64,000 bases of DNA from Trifolium pratense (taxonomy: Eukaryota; Streptophyta; Magnoliopsida; Fabales; Fabaceae). Made by a program: the position numbers and the translations under genes. The DNA lies in the NCBI RefSeq assembly GCF_020283565.1, contig NC_060060.1, forward strand, positions 10,292,001-10,356,000, given 5' to 3'. This document shows, piece by piece, positions 33,575-44,781 of the stretch. The notes below the pieces were generated by a model. It was not told where the DNA came from. It saw only the letters and a list, made by a program, of their open reading frames with translations, and ran no database searches. Numbering within the stretch: position 1 is the stretch's first letter; the number at the start of each line of letters is the position of its first letter.

Positions 33575-33930
33575 CAGATATGGCAGTTGGAGTCTTCCTT
33601 CTTCATGTGCTTCTTAGTTGGCTAGTTGTCTACGTTTTAGACTATGGACTTCTTGGTGGAATCTTGTCATGTTAAATGGATTGTACATCATTCTTAGCCC
33701 AAGATGCAAAGAAACTTGGACTGGCTTCACTATGAAAGCCTTCACAGGAATTTGGCCTTACTTCAAGCTCACAGCTGCTTCTGCTATGATGTTATGGTAT
33801 GATTCTGCATCCTAATGTTCACTGTCTGACATATATGCGTGCTTGATTGCTTAGAAGGCGAATTTTGAGCTCGTGTTCGCTTCAAGTAGGTGAAGACAAA
33901 GAAAAGATATGTAAAAGTATACACCCCAGT

Positions 33931-34069
33931 TAGGGTTGGGAATAAGCTAGTCCGAGTTATGCTTTGTCAAGCCTGAGCCTGATCCTTCAAAAAACTGAAG
34001 GCCCTGAGCCTGGTTTGTGGCCTGTCATAGGCTTATTTTTTAGGCCGGCCTGACCTATTTCCAACCCTA
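33931..34069. mobile_element. hAT-type MITE in MATE intron
   Basis: TAGGGTTGGGAATA and TATTTCCAACCCTA are inverted ends of a 139-bp element. The 8-bp flanks ACCCCAGT and ACCCCAAT differ at one base, fitting an aged hAT target duplication. Confidence 0.75.
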
Positions 34070-35188
34070 ACCCCAATCAAGAGTAAACAACCATTTGGAT
34101 CCTTGAATATGTCAGGCGGTATCATTATATTATAGCCTCTGAATGAATAAAAATTACAAAAACATCCTCAAATGTGTCTTCTGCCAGTCAATTTGGTCCT
34201 CAAATGTGTTTTCTTTTAGTGGTCTTGAATTCTGTCTTCCGTTTGGATACATATTCAGTGGCCTCACACATTTAGAGACCAACATGAGTATTTACTCCAA
34301 AAATTAAAGTTATTAATATTTTCAAAATCTTTAACTCAAATTCAGACCAGTTTGCTTTGATAATAATATAATAATAAAAAAATGTTTCTTATTGTAGCTT
34401 GGAGATATGGTACAGTCAGGGACTAGTACTCATATCAGGGTTGCTCTCCAATCCCACAGTGGCACTGAATTCTCTTTCAATTTGGTATGTATGTTAACAA
34501 TTTCTCTTAGAATAATCTATCTTATTATTTGCCAACATGTTATCTAACCATGATACTTATTCCATTTTTAGCATGAATACTTAACCTGGGATATGCAAAT
34601 TGTGTTGGGTCTTGGTGCAGTGGCCAGGTTAGAACAATTGACGAAAACAATGTTGTTTTTCATAATTTAAACAAGTTCGACACAAACATGTTAAAAGTAT
34701 ATATGTCCTATCTATGATTGCAGCGTGCGAGTTAGCAATGAATTAGGAGCAGGTCATCCAAGAGTAACAAAATTGTCTGTCTTGGTAGTGAATGGAAATA
34801 GCATGATAATCAGTGTAGTTCTCTCTGCGATTGTTATGATATTCGGGGTTGCTTTGAGCAAGCTTTTCACTACTGACTCTGTTGTCCTTGAAGCTGTATC
34901 TAACTTGATACCATTGCTTGCCATCTCTGTCCCTGTCCTCTTAAATGACATTCAACCTATACTATCAGGTATTCAGGTAATAAATAAAGTTATAATCAAA
35001 ACAAACACCAGTTTTGGTTTTTCCATACTCGAATCTGATCTTTCCTATTGATTGGAAAATCTCACTCAGGTGTTGCAGTTGGAAGTGGATGGCAAGCTTC
35101 GGTGGCTTATGTAAACTTGGTTTGTTATTATGTCATTGGTCTTCCTGTTGGATGTGTTCTTGGCTTTAAAACTTATTTAGGAGTAGCT

Positions 35189-35957
35189 GTAAGTTTAAAA
35201 CATTTCTCTCTAACTGATTATATATAGTTCTTTTTTTTTTCCACCACCAGTAACCGGTCCACTGGACCGGCAATGATAGCTGCATCGGCAACAAATGTTT
35301 TCCCATTTTCCATTATATCGCCTGCCTAACTATCTTTGTCGTCACCCTGGAAATAGGTATTGCCAATGCCAATAAGTTTAGTTAACCAACAAAAAAGGAC
35401 AATGGTTTTCAAAACAAAACTTCAAACTAATATCTACCTGTGTCCCAGCCAGCCGAAGGTCAAGACCCTTGGCCAGGGTATGTATAACAGGCAGGTAGAC
35501 CATGACCACCAGGGAGCGATTGTTCCTGTAAGCAGATATATTATATAGAAGGATAACCATATGTATGGAGTCACTTATTAATCTCATTTTTTACAGTACT
35601 TACAACTATATATTATAGTGTGTAAATGAGAATTTGCCACTTAATGATTGTGTCCTTCAAAGTTCACGTAGAATGGACATGTCTTCGCTGAATTCCTGTC
35701 GTACATTAACAAAGTGGCGATTGTTAGATGAGATGCTCATAGTAAACAATAAGTTGAATCAAACATTTGTGATTTCAAAAAATTAAACTCAAGTTCTTCC
35801 TAAAGATTTGTTCTAAAGAAAACTCATTAATCATTTTTAACGTCTTGGTTAACTTATCTTCTTTTATTATGATAATTATGCATCCTGTCTTCTCATCTGC
35901 TATGTTTTTTATGTATCACCCTTCCTTTTACATCTTTGGTTTATCTTTTCTTTTATT
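35189..35957. other. Sequence replacing the MATE 3' end
   Basis: The expected last MATE exon is missing. Instead there is sequence with short ORFs (35360-35548) that I do not recognise. CCAGTAACCGGTCCACTGGACC near 35250 is a short imperfect palindrome. Confidence 0.4.
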
Positions 35958-36170
35958 TCTGACTTCTCTAACCTCTCTCTCACACCTTTCAAATGTGAAT
36001 TATTCTTATCTTATACCATTTATTGCTTAGTTTCACCTTTGCTTTTCTGAAATTATATCCTCTCTTTGTTTATTGAAATTCCAGTTGGTTTCCAACATAT
36101 CTATCTTCCACGAATGGGCCCTGCAACAGAGAATCTATATCTATAACTTTTTTATATGAAATAATTCAAA
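35958..36170. repeat. Segmental duplication block C (MATE 3' flank)
   Basis: Matches 25941-26082 and 26286-26345 of block A (CTTCTCTAACCTCTC..., TTTGTTTATTGAAATTCCAG, GAGAATCTATATCTATAA). The rest of 36171-37093 is AT-rich with no recognisable gene. Confidence 0.75.
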
Positions 36171-37139
36171 ACTTATAAAAGCTATGGGCGCTCTCTAGCT
36201 TAACCTGAGAAATTGTTTAATCTGCACGTACATAGCTAATTCAGGGAGAAACATGATGCGTATATATATTTGTTTCTTAAGAAAAAAGTTACACACTCTC
36301 TATACATCTTATTTAGATATATATTTCTAATCAGTTCAAAAATTAATAAACATTATTTATAAACTTATCAAAATTCGGTATCAATATACCGACATATCAA
36401 AATAATAAGTCTACCAAACAATTCACCAAAAATATCAAACTGTATACTACAGATTTCGTTGACTATATTACTAGTACTACCGACATATTGTGTTTAATGC
36501 TGAGGAAGTCAACAAAGAATTTATTAACTTGGACATAGTTACTCAGCAATTTGGAAAGATACAGCTAAATAATTTTATTTTTCAGAGATACAGTTAAAGG
36601 ATGATGAATAGCAGCATGCAAATTTGGTGTTTTTATGTCAAAGAGTTTAACGACTAAAAATTTCACCCTAAAAATGAATAAGTGGGATGATTGGAGATCG
36701 GAAAGATGGACATTTACGGTCCATCATGACTCTCCAGCCATTTTCCGACAATTATTGATAACATTAATATGCTTATCGACGGTATTGGCCCAATGTCAGA
36801 GGCTATATATTATATACTTACTTCTCTCATGCAGAGGAGTCAGATACATTAATATTTTTACTCTTAAAATTTTTGCTTCACACTCTTCCTACTTGAGCGT
36901 CGGAGCATCTACAAATACAAAATCTCCCTCTCATTCATTGGAACAAAAGTAGAGCCCCACCGAACAAGGTCGATTCTTATCCAGGTTCGATGATTTCTAG
37001 AGTAAAAAAAAAAAAAACTCTAACATAACTAATAATCACTAAGCCACATAATATAGTTTAATCTTTGAATATCTTGCTGTACTTTTAATTAAACTAGCAG
37101 GACACCCGTGCGTCCGCACGGGAGTCGCGGCGTTGCCGC

Positions 37140-38900
37140 TCCTCACTTGGTAAGATGAAATGATATAATATTTGGTAAAAAAAAATAGAAAAAGAACAAT
37201 GGTAAAACCATCACAAAAAAACTTTAGGTCTCCGTATTAATTTAGGAATATAAATATAGATAATGTAGAAATTATGAAGAAAAAAAATAGGCTACCTTAT
37301 TAATATATTAGTAAAAACATAGGTGTTGAAAAATCACAAAAAAAAAAACTTATGTTCATGTATTAATATATAAGTATAAATATAGTCCCGTAAAAATTGT
37401 TAAAAAATAGGCAATCATATTAAAATGTTAGTGAAAATATAGGATAGGTCTCGCAACAGTCATCAAAATAATTAGGTCATCGTATTAAATATGAGTATAA
37501 CCAGAAAAATTGTAAAAAAAAATAAACAACTTAATTTTTATTTTATTTTTGTTTCAAACAACTTAATTAATATATAATTAAAAGTATAAGTCCCGTAGAA
37601 ACCACACAAACAAAAAAGTTTTCATATTAATATATGAGTTTAAATATAGGTCCCGCAGATGTTATAAAAGAATGTGCAAACTTATTAATATGAGTAAAAC
37701 ACATAGGTCCACATGTACCAAAAAAAAAACACATAGGTCCCCAGAAATCACACAAAAGATTAGGATCTCGTATTAATATATAATTATAAATATAGGACTA
37801 AAAAAAATAGTTAAAAATTGAAAACTTCACTTGATAACATAAAATAGTAATTTATTGGGAAGTAGATTAAAAGATTAAAAAAATAGAAAGATATAATAAT
37901 ATTTGGTAAAAAAATAGAAAAAGAACAATGGTAAAACTATCACAAAAAAACCTTATGTCTCCGTATTAATATTTGAATATAAATGATAATGTAGAAATTA
38001 TGGAAAAATAGGTTACCTTATTAATATATATTAGTAAAAACATAGACCTTGTAAAAACCACCAAAAAATTAGGTCCTTGTATTAAATATATGAGTATAAA
38101 TATATCCTTTTAAAATTATTAAAAAATAGGTCACCGTATTAAATATGAGTATAACCCGTAAAATTGTAAAACAAAATAGGCAACTTAATTAATATATAAA
38201 TAAAAGTATAAGCTCCGTAGAAATCACAAAAAAAAAGTTTCCATATTAATATATGAGTATTTTATAGGTTCCGTATATGTTATAAAAGAATGGACAAACG
38301 TATTAATCGTATTAATATGAGTAAAAAACATAGGTCCCGCATAAACCACACAGAAGATCAGGTTATCGTATATTAATATATGAGTATAAATATAAGTTCA
38401 CAAAAAATAATTAAAAACTGTAAATTTTATTAATAAGAGTAAAACCATAGGCCCTGCGTACGTGTATGATATAAACTGTTGTTGTTTTGTTTGGCACACC
38501 TTGTGCCAATCAGGACTCATTATTAATAATAAAATTCATTTTAGTTTGTTAAAAAAAAATACACAGGCACCGCAGAAATCACACAAAAGATTATATCCTT
38601 CTGTTAATGCATGAGTATAAATATATGTCAAGAATGAGCAACCTTATTAATATATTAATAAAAAAAATATATGGCTCGTAAAAATGAACAAAATAATTAG
38701 GTCCTTGTATTAATATTTGATCTAGTATAACCCGTAAAATTATAAAAAAAATAAACAACTTTATTAATATATGATTAAAATTATAAGTCTCGTACAAATA
38801 AAAAAAAAAAAGGTTATCTTATTAATTGATGAGTATAAATATATAGTCCTACATAAATTATTAAAGAACATGAAATCTTATTAATAAGAGGAAAAACATA
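37140..38900. repeat. Degenerate tandem repeat array inside the Helitron
   Basis: A unit of roughly 90-100 bp recurs many times with heavy decay. Its recurring words are ATTAATATATGAGTATAAAT, AGGTCCCGTAGAAATCACA and AAAATTGTTAAAAAATAGGC. Fragments resume at about 39340-39540, after the nested retroposon. Such arrays are known inside plant Helitrons. Confidence 0.8.
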
Positions 38901-38989
38901 TGTCACTTTTTGCTTTTTCATAGCCGCCCCACAACAACAACATAGTAAACCCTACTTTTTGCTTTTTATTCTTGTTCATCTTTTAAAGA

Positions 38990-39320
38990 GGGGTGATTTT
39001 GGATCAATTTTGATCTAAAATCACCCCTTTTTGATTGTTTTATATATTTTTTTTATTTAAATAAGTGATTTTTCACACATTCTTATGTTTCATTTGAGTT
39101 TTCTTTTGTTGTTCTTGTCTGATGTTGTTTTAATCCCGTCTTAGTGCAGAGGTTTTTTGTCTTGAGTTCGCGTCTTGGTACGGTGTCCGGTTTAATTCCG
39201 TTGTAGTACAATGTTTGTTTTGTTCAGATTTGCAGATTTGCTCCGATTCAGATTCAGTGCAGATTCACACGTACTCTACTTACTTGAATAAATGAATATT
39301 GTTTGTTGTTAGTCTAAAAA
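38990..39320 (+). mobile_element. Retroposon (LINE/SINE-like), copy 1
   Basis: Starts with a hairpin, GGGGTGATTTTGGATCAATT then TTGATCTAAAATCACCCC. It continues through TAAGTGATTTTTCACACATT, CCCGTCTTAGTGCAGAGG, CAGATTTGC and TTGAATAAATGAATATTG to an A-run. Same layout as 43185-43685 and 56285-56690. No coding capacity. Confidence 0.6.
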
Positions 39321-39621
39321 AAAAAAAGAAAAACATAGGTCCCGTAGGATTCACACGAAAGATTATGTCCCCATATTAATATATGACTATAACTCGTAAA
39401 ATGATAAAAAAAAAATAAACAACTTTACTAATATATGAGTAAAAATATAAGACCCGTAGATATATCCATAAAAATTAGGTTCCCGTATTAATTTGAATAT
39501 AACCCATAAAATTATTAAAAAAAAAAATAGGCACCATAATATTTTAGTCCTTTTTTTTCTCCAATAATTTTCTTCCGCATAGAAAAATCTCATAAGAACG
39601 AAAGTCATATCTTTCTTATTA

Positions 39622-40832
39622 GGGTAAATGATCATTTACCCCCCTGCAAAATAAGCAAATTTTCGTTTACCCCCCTATGCAGATTTTTTTTCTGTTTACC
39701 CCCCTGCAAAAAATAGATTCACTCATTTTGCCCCCTGTGTGTACAGCAGGACATGTGAATGTGCAAATCTGCTGACATGGCTTGTACACGTGGAAAAAAT
39801 AATTAATATTTATTTTTTAAATTCCACGTCAGATAATATATTTTTTTTAAAAAAAATTTCTACAAAATAAAAAAACGGATTTTCTTTTTTTTTTTCCCAA
39901 AAAAATCCTACAAATAAATTTTTTTTCCTACAAAATTTTTTAAAACATTTCCTGCAAAAAAAGTAATTTTTTTTCCTACAAAGAATTTTAAAAAATTTCC
40001 AACAAAAAAAAATGAATTTTCTTATTTTGCTCCCAAAATAAATATTTACTCCAAAATAAAGTTTATTTTCGAAATAAAAATTTTAAAGATTTATTTTCAA
40101 ATCTTTTTGAATTAAAAAAACATGATCTTTATTTTTTAAAAACAAAACATTATTTTTGTGTTAATCTCTTTGAATTAAAAAAAATAGAAAAAGAAGTTTA
40201 TTCGTATTTTTCTCTTATACCAAAATCATTTGTCCTAGAACTAGAAAAATAGAAGGAAGCAGAAGACAATAACGAAGTAGAAGACGATTCCGGTGATTGA
40301 AGAAGATGACGGCGAATATGATCACGACGGTGGAAGCAAACCGGCGAAGATTCTGTTTTTTTTAAATAAAAAAGATTTGAAAATAATTTTTTAATATCTT
40401 AAAAATAAACTTTATTTGGGAGAAAAATATGAAAATTCATTTTTTTATTTTAGGAAAAAAATTATAATTTTGTACGAAAAAAACTATTTGTAGGAATTTT
40501 TTAAAATTTTGTAGGGAAAAAAATTTTATTTGTAGGATTTTCTTTTTATTTTGGAAAAAAAATTCGTTTTATTAATTTTGTAGGAAAAAAAATTTAAATG
40601 TTTTTTTTTGAAAAAAATATTATCTGACGTGGAAGTTAAAAATAAATATAAATGTTTTTTCCACGTGTACAAGCCACGTCAGCAAATTTGCACAATCACA
40701 TGTCCTGCTGTACACACAGGGGGCAAAATGAGTGAATCTATTTTTTGCAGGGGGGTAAACAGAAAAAAAATCTGCATAGGGGGGTAAACGAAAATTTGCT
40801 TATTTTGCAGGGGGGTAAATGATCATTTACCC
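39622..40832. mobile_element. Long-TIR MULE-like element with 9-bp target duplication, nested in the Helitron
   Basis: TTCTTATTA flanks the element at 39613-39621 and 40833-40841. The ends GGGTAAATGATCATTTACCC are themselves palindromic. Arms of roughly 250 bp carry TTTACCCCCCTGCAAAA-type words three times each, plus GCAGGACATGTGAATGTGC and CCACGTGTACAAGCCACGTC. The AT-rich centre has no gene. Length is 1211 bp. Confidence 0.9.
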
Positions 40833-41664
40833 TTCTTATTATATCTTTCTTGTGTGATTTATTTATGGTTTTGTTTCTCTGACTCTTTGTAAACTTTTGT
40901 AGTCTACCTCGGTACATCTTGTGTTGGAGAGGTTTTCTATGTTAATATATCTCATTTTGGTTTGTTAAAAAAAATATTAGTCCTTATATCAAAAACAAAA
41001 AATCTTTAAAAAAAAAAAACTTCTAAAAAATGTCATTTATTTTTCAACTATTTTCAACTTTGTATTTAATTTTTACTGTTTGTTTAAAACTAAATGTATC
41101 ATTCACGCGCAACTGTAGAGAATAATCCTCTTGAGGTAACTGACAATTTTTATTGTTTTTGTCTCACCATTTTTTTACGGGAGTTTTTCAGTTTTTTCCC
41201 ACCATATTCTTGTATTAAATTAATTAAATTTATTGAGTTGAACTACAAATTGAAAATTAACTTAATTAAATATTGGATTGAAGTCCATAAATCAAGTTGA
41301 GTGAATCTAAAATAACGAAACATAAACAATAAATGATAAAATTACACTAAAGGAAGGGTTGAACTCAAATAAAATATCATAAATAAATGGAAACAACATC
41401 ATGTACCTCTATATTGTAAAAAAAATAAACCATACATTTGTTGTCTTATTTGGTATAATGCACTTATGACGTTGAAATAAAGAATTTCATTGAATCTCTC
41501 CTTTTATTTGTAATGAATTTTACTCTCTTATTATAAAAAAGAAAAAATAAATAAACACTTCCCCTTTCTTTTTTTAACTTAACTCATGTTGATTATATGT
41601 GTCAAAAAATGAAAAAGAGGCAAATTAGGAATTTCATATGTACCATCTTTTCTTATATAGTAGA

Positions 41665-42857
41665 TAATTCATAATCAAACTAATTCAATTTTCTCCAATT
41701 TTCAGTTTGATTGGTTTTTGGATTGTCATTTGGAGAGAATAGAATAGTTTCCAATCCGGCCACCTCGAAATGTGTTCCAAGTTAGTTAGTGATACGATAG
41801 GAATAGGATCAAATAAAATTCACCTAGAAGCTTCACTATTCAATGTTACCCTCTCATCTCATCTCATGCATTTTGGATTAATATCATAGAGTATGTAGTT
41901 GGGACCACTTTGACAATGGACACTCTTATCTCTATTCATATCTCTCTGCACCTTTCGCCGGTGACTGAGGGAAGTAACCAAAAGCTGTAATATAATGAGT
42001 TTATCTGCCAGTTACCTTCTGACAACTGTCATGTGACTCTGTGGACCTAACTATATACTTTTGTCCTTATTATTATTATTATCACCATCTCATTATAAAG
42101 TGGTAGTAAAATACTACTACTATATTGTCTGTCAATGATGAATTGGTTTAAGAACTCTGGATTATGCAATGAGTCTTAGTAATTCATAACTGATGTTTCT
42201 TAGTTTTAAAAGTTACTTAGTTAGTTACAACTTGTGGATGAGTTAGTTACTTGAAGTGTTGTTACTTGTTTTATAAGCAAGAGTGTATAGTCGTATCAGA
42301 TTAGGGAGTTCAATGGATCGGATACAAAAGATGAAAAAAAACCAAAAATATACTGGTATGATTAATTGAAGGCAAAAGCAAACAAGATTGAGTAAAAAGG
42401 AACCAACCAACGATGGATGGCATAAAAGTTAAAACAATCATCTGGTTCATGCACCCGCGTCCAGCATTCAACTATCATCTTTCCAATCCAAATCCTTACC
42501 GCTATCTCATGTGGTCCCGATCATTTACAACCGTTGATTTTAAATGCTTTCAACTTTGACCTTTCTAATCAACGGTCAACAACAAATCCCTTTCTATTAG
42601 GAATAACCCCACACATCATGGGCGGTCTCCTTCGCTGATAATAATAAAAACATATCTCCATCGTAAATAAATGTACTTCATGTATACACTGGTTCTATTT
42701 ACTTACTTACAATAAAGTAGCAAATATAACCAACAAGATGGAACTTTAATTACTTGCTTTAATAGATTTGAGTTTTTTATCACTTGAACTAATACAATAC
42801 ATTATTGGTTGATCATCTCATGATCTCATACAAGTTTTTTTGTTCTACATAAATGTC
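41665..42857. other. Intergenic
   Basis: Unique-looking AT-rich sequence that carries no recognisable gene or bounded element. Confidence 0.3.
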
Positions 42858-42985
42858 ATTTTTTTTAAGTAGTTTATACCGGTTAGAAATTTCATCCTTA
42901 AGGTAAATAAATGGGATGATCGGGTTCGAATTCAAGCTCACTGTATATATAATGCAATATTTTTGTCAACTGAACAAATAATTAA
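42858..42985 (-). mobile_element. tRNA-derived SINE, copy 3 (degenerate)
   Basis: Minus strand: box A-like TCAGTTGACAAAAATATTGC, box B-like GAATTCGAACCCG, then AATTTCTAACCGG and an A-rich tail. The layout matches 15985-16112. Confidence 0.6.
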
Positions 42986-43007
42986 GATATATACTAGGAT
43001 ATAAACT

Positions 43008-43074
43008 ACTAGAAATGACTTTATTTCTTACCTTAATTAGCGTCATAGATGAGAAAATAAAGTCATTTCGAGTA
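43008..43074. repeat. Small inverted repeat
   Basis: TACTAGAAATGACTTTATTT and AAATAAAGTCATTTCGAGTA are near-perfect complements about 25 bp apart, making a stable hairpin. Confidence 0.7.
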
Positions 43075-43184
43075 TACCTAACAGATAAACTTAAAAAAAG
43101 TTCCTCTATAGGCAGCACAAGCCCAAATTTTATTGGAGGTCTTAAGTTTGTTTAATATGATTTTTTTATTTCGTCCCAAATTTT

Positions 43185-43685
43185 TTTGTTTTTTATTACT
43201 AAAACATAACATTCATTCAAATAGATAGATACATCAGATACAAGCACAAATTCAATAGCGCTAAAAACGAAAAGGATGAATCTGCGAACAAACTCATAGC
43301 ATTTAAGTTAATAGCATAAAACAACATACTCAGGTCTACAAATAATGTGACAAAATAAAAGTTATCGAAATATTCATGTCTTCGGATCTTCATCGTTGAT
43401 GACCTTGTCATTGATTAAATCTGTAGTTGATTAAAGTAGATCTGTTAATCTGAACCAAACGAACACCGTAAAAAAACAAGAAAACAAACAAACACCGCAC
43501 GAAGACGGGATCAAACAAACACCGCACGAAGACGGAACACACTGAGATAAAGAAATCACAAAATAAAACAAGAAAACTCTAATATGTGTGAAAATCACTT
43601 ATTTAAATTAAAGCATAGAAAAACAGATGCACATGGGTGATTCCGGATCAAAGAACGACCCAAAACCACCCTTTTTGAAACAAGA
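43185..43685 (-). mobile_element. Retroposon (LINE/SINE-like), copy 2
   Basis: The fullest copy of the family. On the minus strand: AAGGGTGGTTTTGGGTCG, ATAAGTGATTTTCACACATA, a doubled CCCGTCTTCGTGCGGTGTTT, GTTTGTTCGCAGATTCATCC, TTGTATCTGATGTA, TTTGAATGAATG and an A-rich end. It lies about 110 bp upstream of the HECATE TATA box. Confidence 0.7.
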
Positions 43686-43793
43686 AGAAGAAAACTCTCT
43701 TTATAGAAATTTTACTGAAATTTCTTTTACTGAAATTTTACCTTTCTAATTAATTAATTTTTTGTTGCTTTATAGAAATTTGCTATAAAAAGG

Positions 43794-43800
43794 CCTTCCA
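43794..43800 (+). promoter_or_regulatory. TATA box of the HECATE gene
   Basis: TATAAAA, 268 bp before ATG 44062. The intervening leader is strongly pyrimidine-rich (CTCTTTATCTCTCTACTGC) and contains no upstream ATG after the TATA region. Confidence 0.7.
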
Positions 43801-44061
43801 TACCATTACCCTGCTAAAATTGCTGCTGTAGTTGTTGGCAAGGATAATATAAACCTAAAGCACTTTCTGCACTCTCCAATATCTCCACACACACTACTAC
43901 GTACTATTTTATTCATTCTCTTTATCTCTCTACTGCAACTTCTTCTTCTACTTTCAAACCTCTCATCTCTTCCCATACTCTCTGAAACACTTCCACTTTT
44001 TCACATACTTTCTGCACTACTTCTTTCCTTCCATTCTTCCCTGTCTCTGAAAACATTATTC

Positions 44062-44781
44062 ATGGATAATGAAGACATAATGAAAACTTTAGGAAATGTT
44101 GAAAGCAACATGGACATGATGACAATGATGATGCAAATGGATGACAAGTTTCATGATTCATATAATGAACCTTTTTATACCAACAATGAAAACAATTTCC
44201 CTTATGTAACTTCATCATTCACACCCTCTTTGATCAATCCTCCACCAATATCCTATCCATTAATGACACCGTCTCTTCAAACGACGACCAACAGAGTTCA
44301 AATCCCGTCAGAGACAGTTAACAACGCGTCGTTTTCCTACCCTCAGAAAAAGACATCAATGTCAGCAATGAGGGAGATGATATTCCGTATGGCGGTTATG
44401 CAACCGATTCATATCGATCCAGAAACAATAAAACCACCAAAGAGAAAGAATGTGAAGATTTCAAAGGATCCACAGAGTGTAGCAGCAAGACATAGAAGAG
44501 AAAGAATTAGTGAGAGAATAAGGATATTACAAAGATTAGTTCCTGGTGGAACTAAAATGGATACAGCTTCAATGTTAGATGAAGCTATACATTATGTGAA
44601 GTTTTTGAAGAAACAAGTTCAAACGTTGGAACAAGCTGGAGCAAATAAACCTTTGAATTTTGTTGGGTTTTCAGGAATGGTTTCTAATGGGAATATTAAT
44701 TATTATTCTTCTAATTTGCTTAGAGGTTGTTCATCACCTTGTCAAATTATGGGTCCTACTTCCAAAAAAATGCTTAGTTGA
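44062..44781 (+). CDS. HECATE-type bHLH transcription factor (HEC1/HEC2-like)
   Basis: The intronless ORF encodes 239 aa. The bHLH spans about residues 135-190: basic region [19 protein letters not shown], helix 1, loop [10 protein letters not shown], helix 2 [15 protein letters not shown]. Just before it lies the HEC-specific [18 protein letters not shown] (103-120) followed by [11 protein letters not shown]. The N-terminus is acidic and Met/Asn-rich. The basic region lacks the usual H-E-R pattern of E-box binders, as in group VIII bHLHs. In Arabidopsis HEC1-3 act with SPATULA in gynoecium and meristem development and tie auxin to cytokinin. A TATA box and an ATG-free leader support the start. 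Family firm; HEC1 versus HEC2 not resolved. Confidence 0.94.
   Translation: MDNEDIMKTLGNVESNMDMMTMMMQMDDKFHDSYNEPFYTNNENNFPYVTSSFTPSLINPPPISYPLMTPSLQTTTNRVQIPSETVNNASFSYPQKKTSMSAMREMIFRMAVMQPIHIDPETIKPPKRKNVKISKDPQSVAARHRRERISERIRILQRLVPGGTKMDTASMLDEAIHYVKFLKKQVQTLEQAGANKPLNFVGFSGMVSNGNINYYSSNLLRGCSSPCQIMGPTSKKMLS

Larger units (their letters stand above)
30161..35188 (+). pseudogene. MATE/DETOXIFICATION transporter pseudogene (DTX40-like), split by a Copia element
   Basis: Exon-like segments 30161-30477, 30808-31107 plus 33580-33796, 34398-34484, 34572-34627, 34724-34968 and 35070-35188 encode recognisable MATE parts in order ([73 protein letters not shown]). Intact members export metabolites or xenobiotics by cation antiport. 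Lesions: about two bases missing near codon 15, a 7-bp duplication after LEHR, a 2-bp gain at LAGAS, a deletion between YGLLG and SWW, one base lost at MNYL, and no terminal exon after LGVA. A complete Copia element sits in exon 2 with a 5-bp target duplication. Introns keep GT-AG sites. The gene cannot make a full transporter. Confidence 0.9.
37094..41664 (-). mobile_element. Non-autonomous Helitron (4.57 kb) with internal repeat array
   Basis: On the minus strand the element begins TCTACTATATAAGAAAA (from 41664), preceded by host A. It ends with an 8-bp-stem hairpin CCCGTGCG-GA-CGCACGGG (37122-37105), then TGTCCTG and CTAG (37097-37094), followed by host T. TC start, hairpin, CTRR end and A/T insertion site are all Helitron hallmarks. 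There is no Rep/helicase. Positions 37140-38900 are an array of degenerate units (ATAGGTCCCGTAGAAATCAC..., CGTATTAATATATGAGTATA). A MULE-like element and a retroposon are nested inside. Confidence 0.8.
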
